The notes below the pieces were generated by a model that was given only the letters and a program-made list of their open reading frames with translations, searched no databases and had not been told where the DNA came from. From Halothermothrix sp. (lineage in GTDB: Bacteria > Bacillota > Halanaerobiia > DY22613), in the NCBI GenBank assembly GCA_016841825.1, contig JAENYK010000020.1, forward strand, positions 1 to 61,611: a stretch of 61,611 bases of DNA, read 5' to 3'. The translations under genes and the position numbers were made by a program. Below are positions 54,110 through 61,611 of this stretch, one piece after another; within the stretch, counting starts at the first letter, position 1, and every line of letters starts with the position of its first letter.

Positions 54110-54451
54110 TTACCGGTCATGTATAATAGCCTCCTTTGCTGTTACTGGTTCAATAAACACCTCCATCTTTCCTCCACAGACCATTCCTTCATCAGCTGCC
54201 ACTTCTCCCAATAATGAAATCAGACAGAGCTCAGATATACAGGTATCAATTATAATTCTCGCCCGATTTTTGACTTCTCCTTCACTACATCCACCCCCAA
54301 TAGTTCCGATAGTACGGCCATCAGGACAAATTATCATCCTGGCTCCCGCTTTTCGCGGTGTTGAACCCCAGGTTTGGACTATAGTAGCCAGAGCAACAAT
54401 TGGGAACTCATACATAATGTCGATAATTGCCTTAACCAATTCATGATTCAC
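54110..54451 (-). CDS. XdhC/CoxI N-terminal-domain protein
   Basis: 113 aa, only the N-terminal part of the XdhC family (ALATIVQTWGSTPRKAGARMIICPDGRTIGTIGGGCSEGEVKNRARII, then DEGMVCGGKMEVFIEPV). The two conserved Cys (GGGCSE and GMVCGG) are kept. In standard XdhC this part is fused to a C-terminal Rossmann domain; here that part is carried by the separate upstream gene, with an 11-bp overlap. XdhC loads sulfurated cofactor into xanthine dehydrogenase. Confidence 0.86.
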   Translation of the reverse strand: MNHELVKAIIDIMYEFPIVALATIVQTWGSTPRKAGARMIICPDGRTIGTIGGGCSEGEVKNRARIIIDTCISELCLISLLGEVAADEGMVCGGKMEVFIEPVTAKEAIIHDR

Positions 54452-55247
54452 TACAATGTACCCCCTTCCTTATAATCTGAATAATTTCAGCCATGATGCT
54501 GACTGCAATCTCAGCCGGGGTCTCTGCCTTAATATCCAGACCTATGGGAGAATGTACACCACTCAACCAATCTGGATCTATTCCCTCTCTGATTAGATCA
54601 CTCATTAATTCTTTAACTCGCCGCTTGCTGCCAATCATCCCGATATAGATCAATTTAGTTCCAGCTAAAGTCTCCAGGCATAAACGATCATAAGAATGAC
54701 CTCTGGTAACTATCACAATCAGATCTGTCTCGGTGGGAACAAGATCTCTTACTGCCCGATCAAAATCATCACAGATAACCCGAGTACCTTGCGGAAAGTT
54801 CTGAATGTTCGCAAAAATTGGACGATCATCCACTACTATCGCTGGTATTTCCACAATATTGGCCAGTTTTGCCAATGCTTGACCCACATGTCCGCAGCCC
54901 AAAATAATCAATCGAGATGGTGGTAAGATTGGTTCCAACATCATATCAACCCATTCTTCAACCAAATTCAATTTCTGTCGGTAAAATACCCCCTCTGCCA
55001 ACACCTTTTGACAGAGGGCATTTAAATTATCCTGAAAATATTTTCGTTTTTCCGATTTGAAACCCGAAAAAATGTTCTTCAAACGATATTTCTCTATATC
55101 TTCTCTGAGTGTCAGAGGATCGTCCGCGAACCAGAGTCCATGTTTTTGAGGAAGATCCAAAAATAATGGCGAACCATCTAAAATCGTAATCAACACTCCT
55201 CTTTTTTTTTCTTCCAACATCTTTAGTACGATTTTGAAAATCTCCAT
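54441..55247 (-). CDS. XdhC-family protein with Rossmann domain
   Basis: 268 aa. The C-terminal two thirds form the XdhC Rossmann domain (PPSRLIILGCGHVGQALAKLANIVEIPAIVVDDRPIFAN, TDLIVIVTRGHSYDRLCLETLAG, YIGMIGSKRRVKELMSDLIREGIDPDWLSGVHSPIGLDIKAETPAEIAVSIMAEII). The N-terminal 90 residues are a short XdhC-like part. The XxHSPIGLDIxAxTPxEIA stretch is the family hallmark. It lies 17 bp after selB. Confidence 0.88.
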   Translation of the reverse strand: MEIFKIVLKMLEEKKRGVLITILDGSPLFLDLPQKHGLWFADDPLTLREDIEKYRLKNIFSGFKSEKRKYFQDNLNALCQKVLAEGVFYRQKLNLVEEWVDMMLEPILPPSRLIILGCGHVGQALAKLANIVEIPAIVVDDRPIFANIQNFPQGTRVICDDFDRAVRDLVPTETDLIVIVTRGHSYDRLCLETLAGTKLIYIGMIGSKRRVKELMSDLIREGIDPDWLSGVHSPIGLDIKAETPAEIAVSIMAEIIQIIRKGVHCSES

Positions 55248-55264
55248 ACTACTCCACTCCTTAA

Positions 55265-57157
55265 TTAGGCCAAAATCCGCACATTCTCTTTTCGACGAGT
55301 AAGGTTAATCTCATCTAAATATTCTAAAATTGGTAAAGTATATTTTCTACTGGAGTCTAAAAGATCTCTAGCTTCTGCTAAAGTTATCTCCCCTCTCTCC
55401 TGCAGGAATAGTATAATATTATCTTTTATCTGCTCGAAGACTCCACTCAACAAATAGTATCCTTCCGTAATCTGAACCACTTCCTGAAGATAGATTAAGT
55501 ACTCAAGATAGGTTTTCACCTTTTCAGGATCCAATTGCAAATCTTGAGCCAATTCAGTTGGGGATGGTGTCTCTATACTTTCATCTATAAATATCTGACG
55601 AATATTTTGCAAATACTCCACTTCTGACTCTGTCGGAAGTGGCTGAAAAGATGCCACAGCCACCATATGCTGCTCTAATCTAAGCTCTTTTTCTTCAATT
55701 AATCTGTCTAATAATAGGTCATATTTTTGAACACTTAATTCTTCGGGCAGAACATATTTTAACTCAGCTTTGGAAATTCCAGGTTTCAGATGATATTTCT
55801 TATGAAATGCTTGAGCTGTGTTTAAAAGACGTTCTTTCCATTCACGATATTTTGCAAAACTTATTAGATAACCTTCTCCAAGTTCAAAGATCATCTCTTC
55901 AGATAATAATTGCCCAATTAATTCAGTCATTGTCTCTTCAGCCAGTTTGGCTTCCTTGATTAGTTCTGTATGGGAAATAATTCCATAATGTAAAATACGC
56001 TGTAACACCAGATCTTTTTGACTACCTCCAGCCAGTAACCTCAATTCCGCCATCTGTGGCTCCCGATATTTACGATAAAAACCTGGATTAACGTTTAAAA
56101 TCCTACCACCTCCCATAGTTCTCACAGGAGAGTAGAATCTAATAATAAACAAATCCTGAAAATGAGCTACAATTTCTTCAGCTAATTCCAGTTGAGCCAA
56201 ACCCTTCTCTCCGGGAAGTAACTCCTTTTTAGTCAGCAGAAATACTTTAGCTAAAACCTCACTGGTTCCCAGATGAAAGTGAACCCTACTGGCATGTTTT
56301 AACAGATGGGGGAAATCAGGTAGAAGTTCTAGCTCAACATCCAGACGATTGGTTGGTTTAAAAAATCCAGGTTGAACCACAATACTCCCCCGGGAGACTT
56401 CATCTTTTTCAATCCCTGCCAGATTTAAAGCAACCCTTTGACCTGCATAGGCTTTCTCAACATTTTGATTATGTACCTCAATATTTCTGATCCTGGTGGT
56501 TAATCCCTGGGGAAGAATCTCTACATGTTGATCCTTTTTGACTGTTCCCGTTAAAAGTGTTCCGGTGATAACTGTACCGAATCCTTTAATTTTGAAGGAT
56601 CTATCAATAGGAAGGCGTAATGGTGCACCACTATCTTTCGCTTCTAAAGTCTCCACAATTTCCATAATCTTTTGCTTCAATTCATCAAGACCAATACCCT
56701 TAAGTGCAGATACTCGAACTATATCTGAATCACTATATCTGGTGTCTGCCAACTCTTCTCTAATCTCTTCTTCCACCAGATCAAGCCATTCAGGATCGAC
56801 TGTGTCAATCTTGGTCAAAACAACTATCGCTTTTTTGATCTTTAATAAACTAATGACCTCCAGATGTTCTCTAGTTTGCGGCATAAACCCTTCGTTAGCA
56901 TCAATCACCAATAAAACCAGATCAATACCACCAATTCCAGCTAACATATTACCCATAAATTTCTCATGACCGGGAACATCAATCACGCCTACTCGCCGTC
57001 CATTAGGAAGATCAAAAGGGGCAAATCCCAAATCTATAGTCAGTTCTCGTTCTTTCTCTTCGCGTAAACGATCAGTGTCAACTCCTGTTAAAGATCTGAT
57101 CAAAGTAGTTTTCCCATGGTCTACATGACCTGCAGTTCCAACTATTACTGGACGCAC
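55265..57157 (-). CDS. selB: selenocysteine-specific translation elongation factor SelB
   Basis: Delivers selenocysteinyl-tRNA to UGA codons marked by a SECIS hairpin. 630 aa. The GTPase domain carries VGTAGHVDHGKTTLIRSLTG (G1), DVPGHEKFMGNMLAGIGGIDLVLLVIDANEGFMPQTREHL (G3) and VLTKIDTV (G4). EF-Tu-like domains II/III follow (DRSFKIKGFGTVITGTLLTGTV), then four C-terminal winged helices that read the SECIS. No selA, selC or selD is in the window. It heads the molybdenum-hydroxylase accessory genes. Confidence 0.96.
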   Translation of the reverse strand: MRPVIVGTAGHVDHGKTTLIRSLTGVDTDRLREEKERELTIDLGFAPFDLPNGRRVGVIDVPGHEKFMGNMLAGIGGIDLVLLVIDANEGFMPQTREHLEVISLLKIKKAIVVLTKIDTVDPEWLDLVEEEIREELADTRYSDSDIVRVSALKGIGLDELKQKIMEIVETLEAKDSGAPLRLPIDRSFKIKGFGTVITGTLLTGTVKKDQHVEILPQGLTTRIRNIEVHNQNVEKAYAGQRVALNLAGIEKDEVSRGSIVVQPGFFKPTNRLDVELELLPDFPHLLKHASRVHFHLGTSEVLAKVFLLTKKELLPGEKGLAQLELAEEIVAHFQDLFIIRFYSPVRTMGGGRILNVNPGFYRKYREPQMAELRLLAGGSQKDLVLQRILHYGIISHTELIKEAKLAEETMTELIGQLLSEEMIFELGEGYLISFAKYREWKERLLNTAQAFHKKYHLKPGISKAELKYVLPEELSVQKYDLLLDRLIEEKELRLEQHMVAVASFQPLPTESEVEYLQNIRQIFIDESIETPSPTELAQDLQLDPEKVKTYLEYLIYLQEVVQITEGYYLLSGVFEQIKDNIILFLQERGEITLAEARDLLDSSRKYTLPILEYLDEINLTRRKENVRILA

Positions 57158-57203
57158 TTAATATTCACTCCTTTTACAGCACACTAATAATTAGTTTTTT
57201 CTT

Positions 57204-57212
57204 ATTATATCA
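57204..57212 (-). promoter_or_regulatory. extended -10 promoter element of selB
   Basis: TGATATAAT on the minus strand (TGn-TATAAT), about 47 bp before selB; the -35 region (TTTTCA at 17 bp) is weak. Confidence 0.5.
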
Positions 57213-57270
57213 TTTTTTTCGAATTTTGAAAACAAATCTAGACCGTTCACCTATCCAGATTCCATATACA

Positions 57271-57292
57271 AAAAGGCCACAATTGGCCTTTT
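57271..57292 (-). terminator. terminator of the ABC-cobO operon
   Basis: AAAAGGCC/GGCCTTTT with loop AATTGT; TTTTTG on the minus strand. It lies about 12 bp after the cobO stop. Confidence 0.75.
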
Positions 57293-57304
57293 ACTATCAA
57301 AAAA

Positions 57305-57898
57305 TCAGTACTCTATCCCCCAACGACTATCAATACCTTTCTCAAAGGGGTGTTTAATCATTTTCATCTCTGTTACAAGATCAGCTATCTCTTTTATCTC
57401 TTGAGGTACATCCCGACCAGTGAGAACGATCTCTACCAATTTTGGCTTATTTCCCACAATGGTTTCTAACTGCTCAATAGTAACAAGATTATAATGTAAT
57501 GCATTCACTACTTCATCCAGAATAACCAGATCATACTCATCACTCATTATCACCTTTTCAGCTAACTCTATAGCTAAATTAGCTGTTTTGACATCGCTTT
57601 CGCTAGTCTCTCCCGGTTTGATAAAACATTCCCCACAACCGGTGCATTTAGAATAGCCACTTCGAATCGCTGCAGCATGTGGACACCCTCTGCCAAAACT
57701 TTTTATCTTAATAAATGGAGCTAATCTTGGTATTGAAAGTAATTCTCCAGAGTAACTAACTCCTTTCATAAACTGAATAATAAATACGTTCAGTTCATGA
57801 CCTGCAGCTCGTAAAGCTAGACCTAAAGCAGCTGTGGTTTTGCCTTTACCATCACCACTATATACCTGAACTAAACCTCTTTCTAAACGCTGTCTCAT
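57305..57898 (-). CDS. cobO: cob(I)yrinic acid a,c-diamide adenosyltransferase
   Basis: Attaches the adenosyl group to corrinoids, making adenosylcobalamin. 197 aa from the ATG at 57898, with GGAGGT upstream. P-loop GLVQVYSGDGKGKTTAALGLALRAAGHE is the BtuR/CobO signature; LVILDEVVNALHYNLV and VLTGRDVPQEIKEIADLVTEM complete it. An insert with Cys residues (RGCPHAAAIRSGYSKCTGCGECF) is notable and may bind metal. It overlaps the ABC ATPase gene, pointing to corrinoid as the substrate of the transporter. Confidence 0.93.
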   Translation of the reverse strand: MRQRLERGLVQVYSGDGKGKTTAALGLALRAAGHELNVFIIQFMKGVSYSGELLSIPRLAPFIKIKSFGRGCPHAAAIRSGYSKCTGCGECFIKPGETSESDVKTANLAIELAEKVIMSDEYDLVILDEVVNALHYNLVTIEQLETIVGNKPKLVEIVLTGRDVPQEIKEIADLVTEMKMIKHPFEKGIDSRWGIEY

Positions 57899-59162
57899 TA
57901 TCTTTGCTACCTCCATCTCTCAAAAAATTTGTCAATTCATCGAAATTAGTAGCCACCTCTGCACCTGCAGCAGTTAGTTGTCGATAGATCTCGACTGCTC
58001 TCCCATGGGTGAAATCTCTATCTTCAATTCTGGTTTTCTCTATCAAATAAACGGTTTTGCCTCTCAGACACATCTCTAATGCTGCCTCTAAGTTTGGAAG
58101 ATTACCCTGTCCAAAGGGTAGATCGGCCACGATGATCTGATCGGATCTATCCATCATCTGAAGCAGTTCAGCATAGGTTGCGTCAGATATTGCAGAAAAA
58201 GGTCTCTCTTCCACTACAGGCCGATTATTCTGTACTAGCACTTGCCAGTCAGAGTCGCCCTGATTTAGTACACCACCTGATATATGATACCCCTCTTCTA
58301 AAAGCCAGCTGATGATCTCTTGCCCAGATCCTCCACCGCAGATCAGATGGATTTTTGGAAGATCTCCTCTCAACTCAGGTAATCTACGTTGCGAGAGCAA
58401 AGATACATAAGGGCGTCCACTATATTTATAGGAGATAACCACTGCTGTATTATACACTTTCTGAATATTTTGCACAGTAATAACTTCATCCGGAGTTCCA
58501 TATTGATAAATTTTACCTTGATGGAGCATTGCCAGGTGTTCACAATATTGAGAAGCCAGATTTAAATCATGAAGAACAGCCACAATAGTTACTCCCTGGC
58601 TATTTAACTCCTGAAGTAGGTCAAAAATCTCAATCTGATAATTTATATCCAGATTAGAAGTAGGTTCATCCAAAAGAATTAACTCTGGTTCCTGAGCCAA
58701 AGCTCTGGCAATCACCACACGCTGCCTCTCCCCACCACTTAGTTCTTGAATTCCCCGCTCTCTAAACTGCCAGGTTCCGGTCTGTTCCATCACTTTTTGA
58801 ATAATCTCCCGATCTGTTATCCCTTCCTTATTCCATCGTCCCTGATGAGGATAGCGTCCCATAGCTACTACCTCATAGGCAGAAAAATTATAAATTGTCT
58901 CTGTGCTCTGAGGTACTACAGCCATCTGACGAGCCATTGCTTTTATAGAAATCTTCGATATTAGTTGATTATTAAGACATATCTCTCCATTCTGTGGGAT
59001 TAATACTCCTGTAATTAACTTAAGTAGAGTTGATTTACCGGAACCATTGGGTCCAATAATTCCAACAAAATCTCCCCGGGGAATCGTCAGATTTATTCCT
59101 TTCAATAATAATTCTGAACCATACCCAAATGAAATATCCTTACACAATAACATTCTGTCCAT
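57858..59162 (-). CDS. FecE/BtuD-type ABC ATPase with C-terminal extension
   Basis: About 434 aa; a normal FecE/BtuD ATPase is about 260. The ATPase has Walker A GPNGSGKST, Q-loop AVVPQSTETIYNFSAYEVVAMGRYPHQGRW, signature LSGGERQRVVIARALAQEPELILLDEPTSNLD and the switch His in VLHDLNLASQ. The extra 180 residues (from HLICGGGSGQEIISWLLEEGYHISGGVLNQGDSDWQV to DELTNFL) form a second Rossmann-like domain. I choose the ATG at 59162 (GAGGG 5 nt upstream); a GTG at 59195 directly after the permease stop is an alternative. Likely substrate: corrinoid. Confidence 0.88.
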   Translation of the reverse strand: MDRMLLCKDISFGYGSELLLKGINLTIPRGDFVGIIGPNGSGKSTLLKLITGVLIPQNGEICLNNQLISKISIKAMARQMAVVPQSTETIYNFSAYEVVAMGRYPHQGRWNKEGITDREIIQKVMEQTGTWQFRERGIQELSGGERQRVVIARALAQEPELILLDEPTSNLDINYQIEIFDLLQELNSQGVTIVAVLHDLNLASQYCEHLAMLHQGKIYQYGTPDEVITVQNIQKVYNTAVVISYKYSGRPYVSLLSQRRLPELRGDLPKIHLICGGGSGQEIISWLLEEGYHISGGVLNQGDSDWQVLVQNNRPVVEERPFSAISDATYAELLQMMDRSDQIIVADLPFGQGNLPNLEAALEMCLRGKTVYLIEKTRIEDRDFTHGRAVEIYRQLTAAGAEVATNFDELTNFLRDGGSKDNETAFRKRFSSGI

Positions 59163-59195
59163 CAAATCCCTCATTTCCGCATATCCATGTTCCAC

Positions 59196-60200
59196 TTAAA
59201 TCTTTCGACTAGTCCGCAATTGATAGAGGAAAAATGGTCCTCCAAAAAGTGCTGTAATCACTCCTACAGGAATCTCCAGAGGTGCTGCAGCTATTCTCGC
59301 AATAGTATCACTCAACATCAAAAATCCTCCACCAAAGATACTTGCTGAAATGACTAATTTGCGATGATCTGGCCCGATTAACAATCGGACTATATGTGGA
59401 ATAATCAAACCTACGAAACCAATAACCCCACTAACAGATACAGCTGAGGCTGTTAATAATGCTGTAGTAATCAAAGAAATGCGTTTAGTTCTCTCCACGT
59501 TAACTCCAAGATTATGAGCGGTCTCCTCACCTAAGAGAATTAAATTTAAATCCTTGGCAAGATAGATTGCTGTTGACAAACCTATCAATAAATAAGGCCA
59601 GATAATCTTCACTTCAGACCAACTTCCCTGAGCCATGCTGCCCATCATCCAATAAACCACTTTATAATAATCCTTGACTCCCAGAACCATTAATAATGAA
59701 GTCAGAGCACTTAATAAAAACCCAACAGCCATTCCCGCTAACAGGAAATGAACAACTGGTATTCTCCCATTATGTTGAGACACCTTATATACCATAAAGA
59801 CCGTTACCAAAGCTCCAATAAAGGCAAAGAGTGGGACTGTGCTTAAGCCTAGAAAATTTAAATTTAAATTAAGTATCATCGCAATAGTAGCACCCAAACC
59901 AGCACCCGCTGAAGTACCAACAATATATGGATCTGCCATCGGATTACGAATCAATCCCTGCATCAAAACTCCCCCAGTAGCCAGGGCAGAACCAACTAAA
60001 AAACTTAAGATAATCCTTGGCAAACGAATTCTAAATAAAATAACTGCAAATAAATTATTAGCATCCTCCGCTCCGGTAATAACCTTCCATAAATCAGGAA
60101 GAGCTATTCCCGCCGGACCCACGGTAACAGCGATAATTCCAATTATTAATACCGTTATAATTAAGACTAACAACCAGATACGAAAATCACCTTTATTCAT
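59196..60200 (-). CDS. FecCD-family ABC permease
   Basis: About 334 aa from the ATG at 60200 (GGAGGATAAT upstream). Around nine or ten TM segments. RIRLPRIILSFLVGSALATGGVLMQGLIRNPMADPYIVGTSAGAGLGATIAM and VSVSGVIGFVGLIIPHIVRLLIGPDHRKL are the FecCD/BtuC signatures, and EETAHNLGVNVERTKRI is the cytoplasmic coupling loop. Family members import vitamin B12, haem or ferric siderophores. The cobO neighbour favours B12. No binding protein (BtuF) is in the window and no B12 riboswitch is seen upstream. Confidence 0.93.
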   Translation of the reverse strand: MNKGDFRIWLLVLIITVLIIGIIAVTVGPAGIALPDLWKVITGAEDANNLFAVILFRIRLPRIILSFLVGSALATGGVLMQGLIRNPMADPYIVGTSAGAGLGATIAMILNLNLNFLGLSTVPLFAFIGALVTVFMVYKVSQHNGRIPVVHFLLAGMAVGFLLSALTSLLMVLGVKDYYKVVYWMMGSMAQGSWSEVKIIWPYLLIGLSTAIYLAKDLNLILLGEETAHNLGVNVERTKRISLITTALLTASAVSVSGVIGFVGLIIPHIVRLLIGPDHRKLVISASIFGGGFLMLSDTIARIAAAPLEIPVGVITALFGGPFFLYQLRTSRKI

Positions 60201-60395
60201 ATTATCCTCCATTATTTCAATTATTACATAGTCACTACCAGACACATCTGTTAAATATTCTAGAGATTAAGAACAAATTCCTTTAAACCACCTACATAAA
60301 ATTCTTCCAATCAAAAAAACTAACTGTAGACCTATTGTTAATCTTAGCTTAAATTTTAATTAGATTTGTTAACTCAAAATAGGAGGCTGGCATTC

Positions 60396-61412
60396 ATGAA
60401 ATTATTTCAACCAAAAAGAGTGTTTATTGAAGAAAGAGCATTGGATTATCCACTTGGGCAAGAGATCAAAGAAAGGTATGAGCTATTGGACATCCCAGTA
60501 AAAATTATCGAATCTCACAATCGAATTGATTGGGGAAAAAAAGAACTGTCCAAAAAAGAACTATTTGACCTGGCCAAAAGCACTCTTGTGGCAGGAGTCA
60601 AAAAAACACTAAAATTCCAACCGTGTTATCCCTCTGCTGATTATCGCCTGGTTACCAGTACCAGTTGTCCTGCCAGATGTGAATATTGCTATCTTTCTGC
60701 AACACTGGGGTCTGCTGTCTATATAAGAGTATACGTAAATATTGAAGAACTATTGGCAGCTACTCAAAAACATATTGATAAAAGCAATAAACAGATCACT
60801 ACTTTTGAAGCCAGTTCTTCTTCTGATCCACTGGCTGTAGAACATATTACCGGTCATCTTCAACAGTTAATACCCTTTTTTGCCCAACAGCCTAACGCTC
60901 GCTTAAGAGCAGTTACTAAGTTTGCCAATGTAGATCCTATTCTCAACCTCAAACATAATGGTCATACCCGCTTCCGTTTTAGTCTCAACTCTGATTATGT
61001 AATCAACAATTTTGAACAGGCTACTGCTTCTATGAGAGAAAGGATAGAAGCAGCCGGAAAGATTCAACGTGCAGGATATCCTATGGGGTTTATCCTGGCT
61101 CCACTAATGATTTATGAAGGGTGGAAAGATGGTTATACAGAAATGTTAGAACTATTACATAAGACCTTGTATAATCCAGAAACTGTAGAATTAACTTTTG
61201 AGTTAATCATGCATCGATTCACAACCAGGGCGAAAAATATCATTCAAGCACGATATCCGGAAACTAAACTTAGTTTTAGCATGAAAAACCGGGAACACAA
61301 AGGATTTGGTAAATATGTATATGATTCTGACACAGCATATGAATTAGAAAATTTTTTACGGGATAAGATTGAAGAGTTATTTCCACAGGCAAAGATTGAA
61401 TATTTTACATGA
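60396..61412 (+). CDS. splB: spore photoproduct lyase-like radical SAM protein
   Basis: 338 aa from the ATG at 60396 (AGGAGG 9 nt upstream), B. subtilis SplB being 342. The radical-SAM motif CPARCEYC gives Cys 91, 95 and 98, the same numbers as in B. subtilis. Also conserved: RALDYPLGQE, STLVAGVKKTLKF, LGSAVYIRVYVNIEE, KHNGHTRFRFSLNSDYVINNFE, FELIMHRFTTRAKN and the end KIEYFT. The enzyme reverses the 5-thyminyl-dihydrothymine lesion in germinating spores. The hydrogen-donor Cys 141 (FEASCTSD in B. subtilis) is Ser here (FEASSSSD), so activity or mechanism may differ. Single gene with its own terminator. Confidence 0.92.
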   Translation: MKLFQPKRVFIEERALDYPLGQEIKERYELLDIPVKIIESHNRIDWGKKELSKKELFDLAKSTLVAGVKKTLKFQPCYPSADYRLVTSTSCPARCEYCYLSATLGSAVYIRVYVNIEELLAATQKHIDKSNKQITTFEASSSSDPLAVEHITGHLQQLIPFFAQQPNARLRAVTKFANVDPILNLKHNGHTRFRFSLNSDYVINNFEQATASMRERIEAAGKIQRAGYPMGFILAPLMIYEGWKDGYTEMLELLHKTLYNPETVELTFELIMHRFTTRAKNIIQARYPETKLSFSMKNREHKGFGKYVYDSDTAYELENFLRDKIEELFPQAKIEYFT

Positions 61413-61434
61413 GAATAATGCCTACTCTAATAAA

Positions 61435-61466
61435 AAAGCAACCCTATTCGTGTTAGGGTTGCTTTT
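61435..61466. terminator. terminator after splB
   Basis: AAAGCAACCCTA/TAGGGTTGCTTT (12 bp) followed by TATT. The preceding AAAAAA lets it act on minus-strand transcripts from the tRNA genes as well. Confidence 0.85.
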
Positions 61467-61475
61467 ATTCGGCAT

Positions 61476-61550
61476 TGGAGCGAAAGACGGGACTTGAACC
61501 CGCGACCCTCACGTTGGCAACGTGATGCTCTACCACTGAGCTACTTTCGC
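61476..61550 (-). tRNA. tRNA-Gly (anticodon GCC)
   Basis: On the minus strand the acceptor GCGAAAG pairs with CTTTCGC, followed by discriminator T and an encoded CCA. The D-arm AGCTCAGTGGTAGAGC, anticodon loop TTGCCAA in a TCACG/CGTGA stem, and T-loop GGTTCAAGTCC are intact. Confidence 0.95.
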
Positions 61551-61557
61551 ACATATA

Positions 61558-61611
61558 TGGTGGGCGCAATAGGACTTGAACCTATGACCTCCTGCTTGTA
61601 AGGCAGATGCT
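61558..61611 (-). tRNA. tRNA-Val (anticodon TAC), cut by the window edge
   Basis: The 3' part on the minus strand shows GCATCTGCCTTACAAGCAG (anticodon loop TTACAAG), T-arm GGTTCAAGTCC, acceptor 3' strand TGCGCCC and encoded ACCA. The 5' half lies beyond position 61611. Confidence 0.9.

Noticed and set aside
60246-60395. Cobalamin riboswitch upstream of the FecCD permease
   Set aside because: The spacer is only about 150-190 bp and shows no B12-box-like sequence or terminator on the minus strand.

Overview
The window looks like chromosomal DNA of an anaerobic, endospore-forming, low-G+C Firmicute. Spore genes (yabP, yabQ, divIC, spoIIE, splB), strong AGGAGG-type ribosome binding sites, A+T-rich spacers, histidine fermentation genes and a selenium/molybdenum hydroxylase accessory set fit a clostridial or Halanaerobiales-like bacterium. 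The species is an inference; no 16S gene is present. Most genes are on the minus strand. The block yabP-yabQ-divIC-(tex)-yabR-(DUF501-ZipA-like)-spoIIE-tilS-hpt-ftsH, followed further left by coaX, dusB and lysS, keeps the order of the oriC-proximal region of Bacillus subtilis, with other cassettes inserted. As in B. subtilis, lysS is followed by what look like rRNA-type promoters that fire out of the left edge.

Layout. 1-2600: three tandem minus-strand promoters, then lysS and greA. 2600-5800: a conserved 'quinate dehydrogenase-like' protein with its HTH partner, divergent from an orphan MurE-like ligase. 5.8-9.3 kb: birA-bioY-coaX-dusB operon behind a BirA-type operator. 9.4-16.6 kb: a lipoprotein, a hairpin-rich IS200-like remnant, the nadABC operon and a panB-panC-panD operon led by a candidate PanG ketopantoate reductase. 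17.2-19.4 kb: histidine kinase and stand-alone receiver on the plus strand. 19.5-27.4 kb: hutH-hutU-ftcD-hutI-fchA-fhs, a complete route from histidine to glutamate and formyl-THF with ATP gain. 27.7-42.9 kb: the sporulation/division block. 43.5-45.7 kb: a sugar ABC ATPase and a LacI regulator with twin operators. 45.8-45.9 kb: a dense cluster of DnaA boxes. 46.2-50.7 kb: carbamate kinase, a P-loop/Asp23 fusion, a PyrR-controlled uracil permease and truA. 50.9-57.2 kb: accessory genes for selenium-dependent molybdenum hydroxylases plus selB. 57.3-60.2 kb: a corrinoid/iron-type ABC importer with a cobalamin adenosyltransferase. 60.4-61.6 kb: splB and two minus-strand tRNA genes (Gly-GCC; Val-TAC cut by the edge).

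The observations I rate highest are: (1) a membrane-anchored protein whose C-terminal half reads like the FtsZ-binding domain of ZipA, a protein usually associated with gammaproteobacteria, placed next to divIC/yabR/spoIIE; (2) six same-orientation DnaA boxes in 92 bp with no dnaA nearby and no change in gene polarity; (3) a spore photoproduct lyase in which the hydrogen-donor cysteine (position 141 in B. subtilis numbering) is serine; (4) a spoIIE promoter with a Spo0A box and a 22-bp spacer; and (5) an orphan MurE-like ligase without the DNPR motif. All database-dependent claims are inference from reading the sequence; no searches were run.
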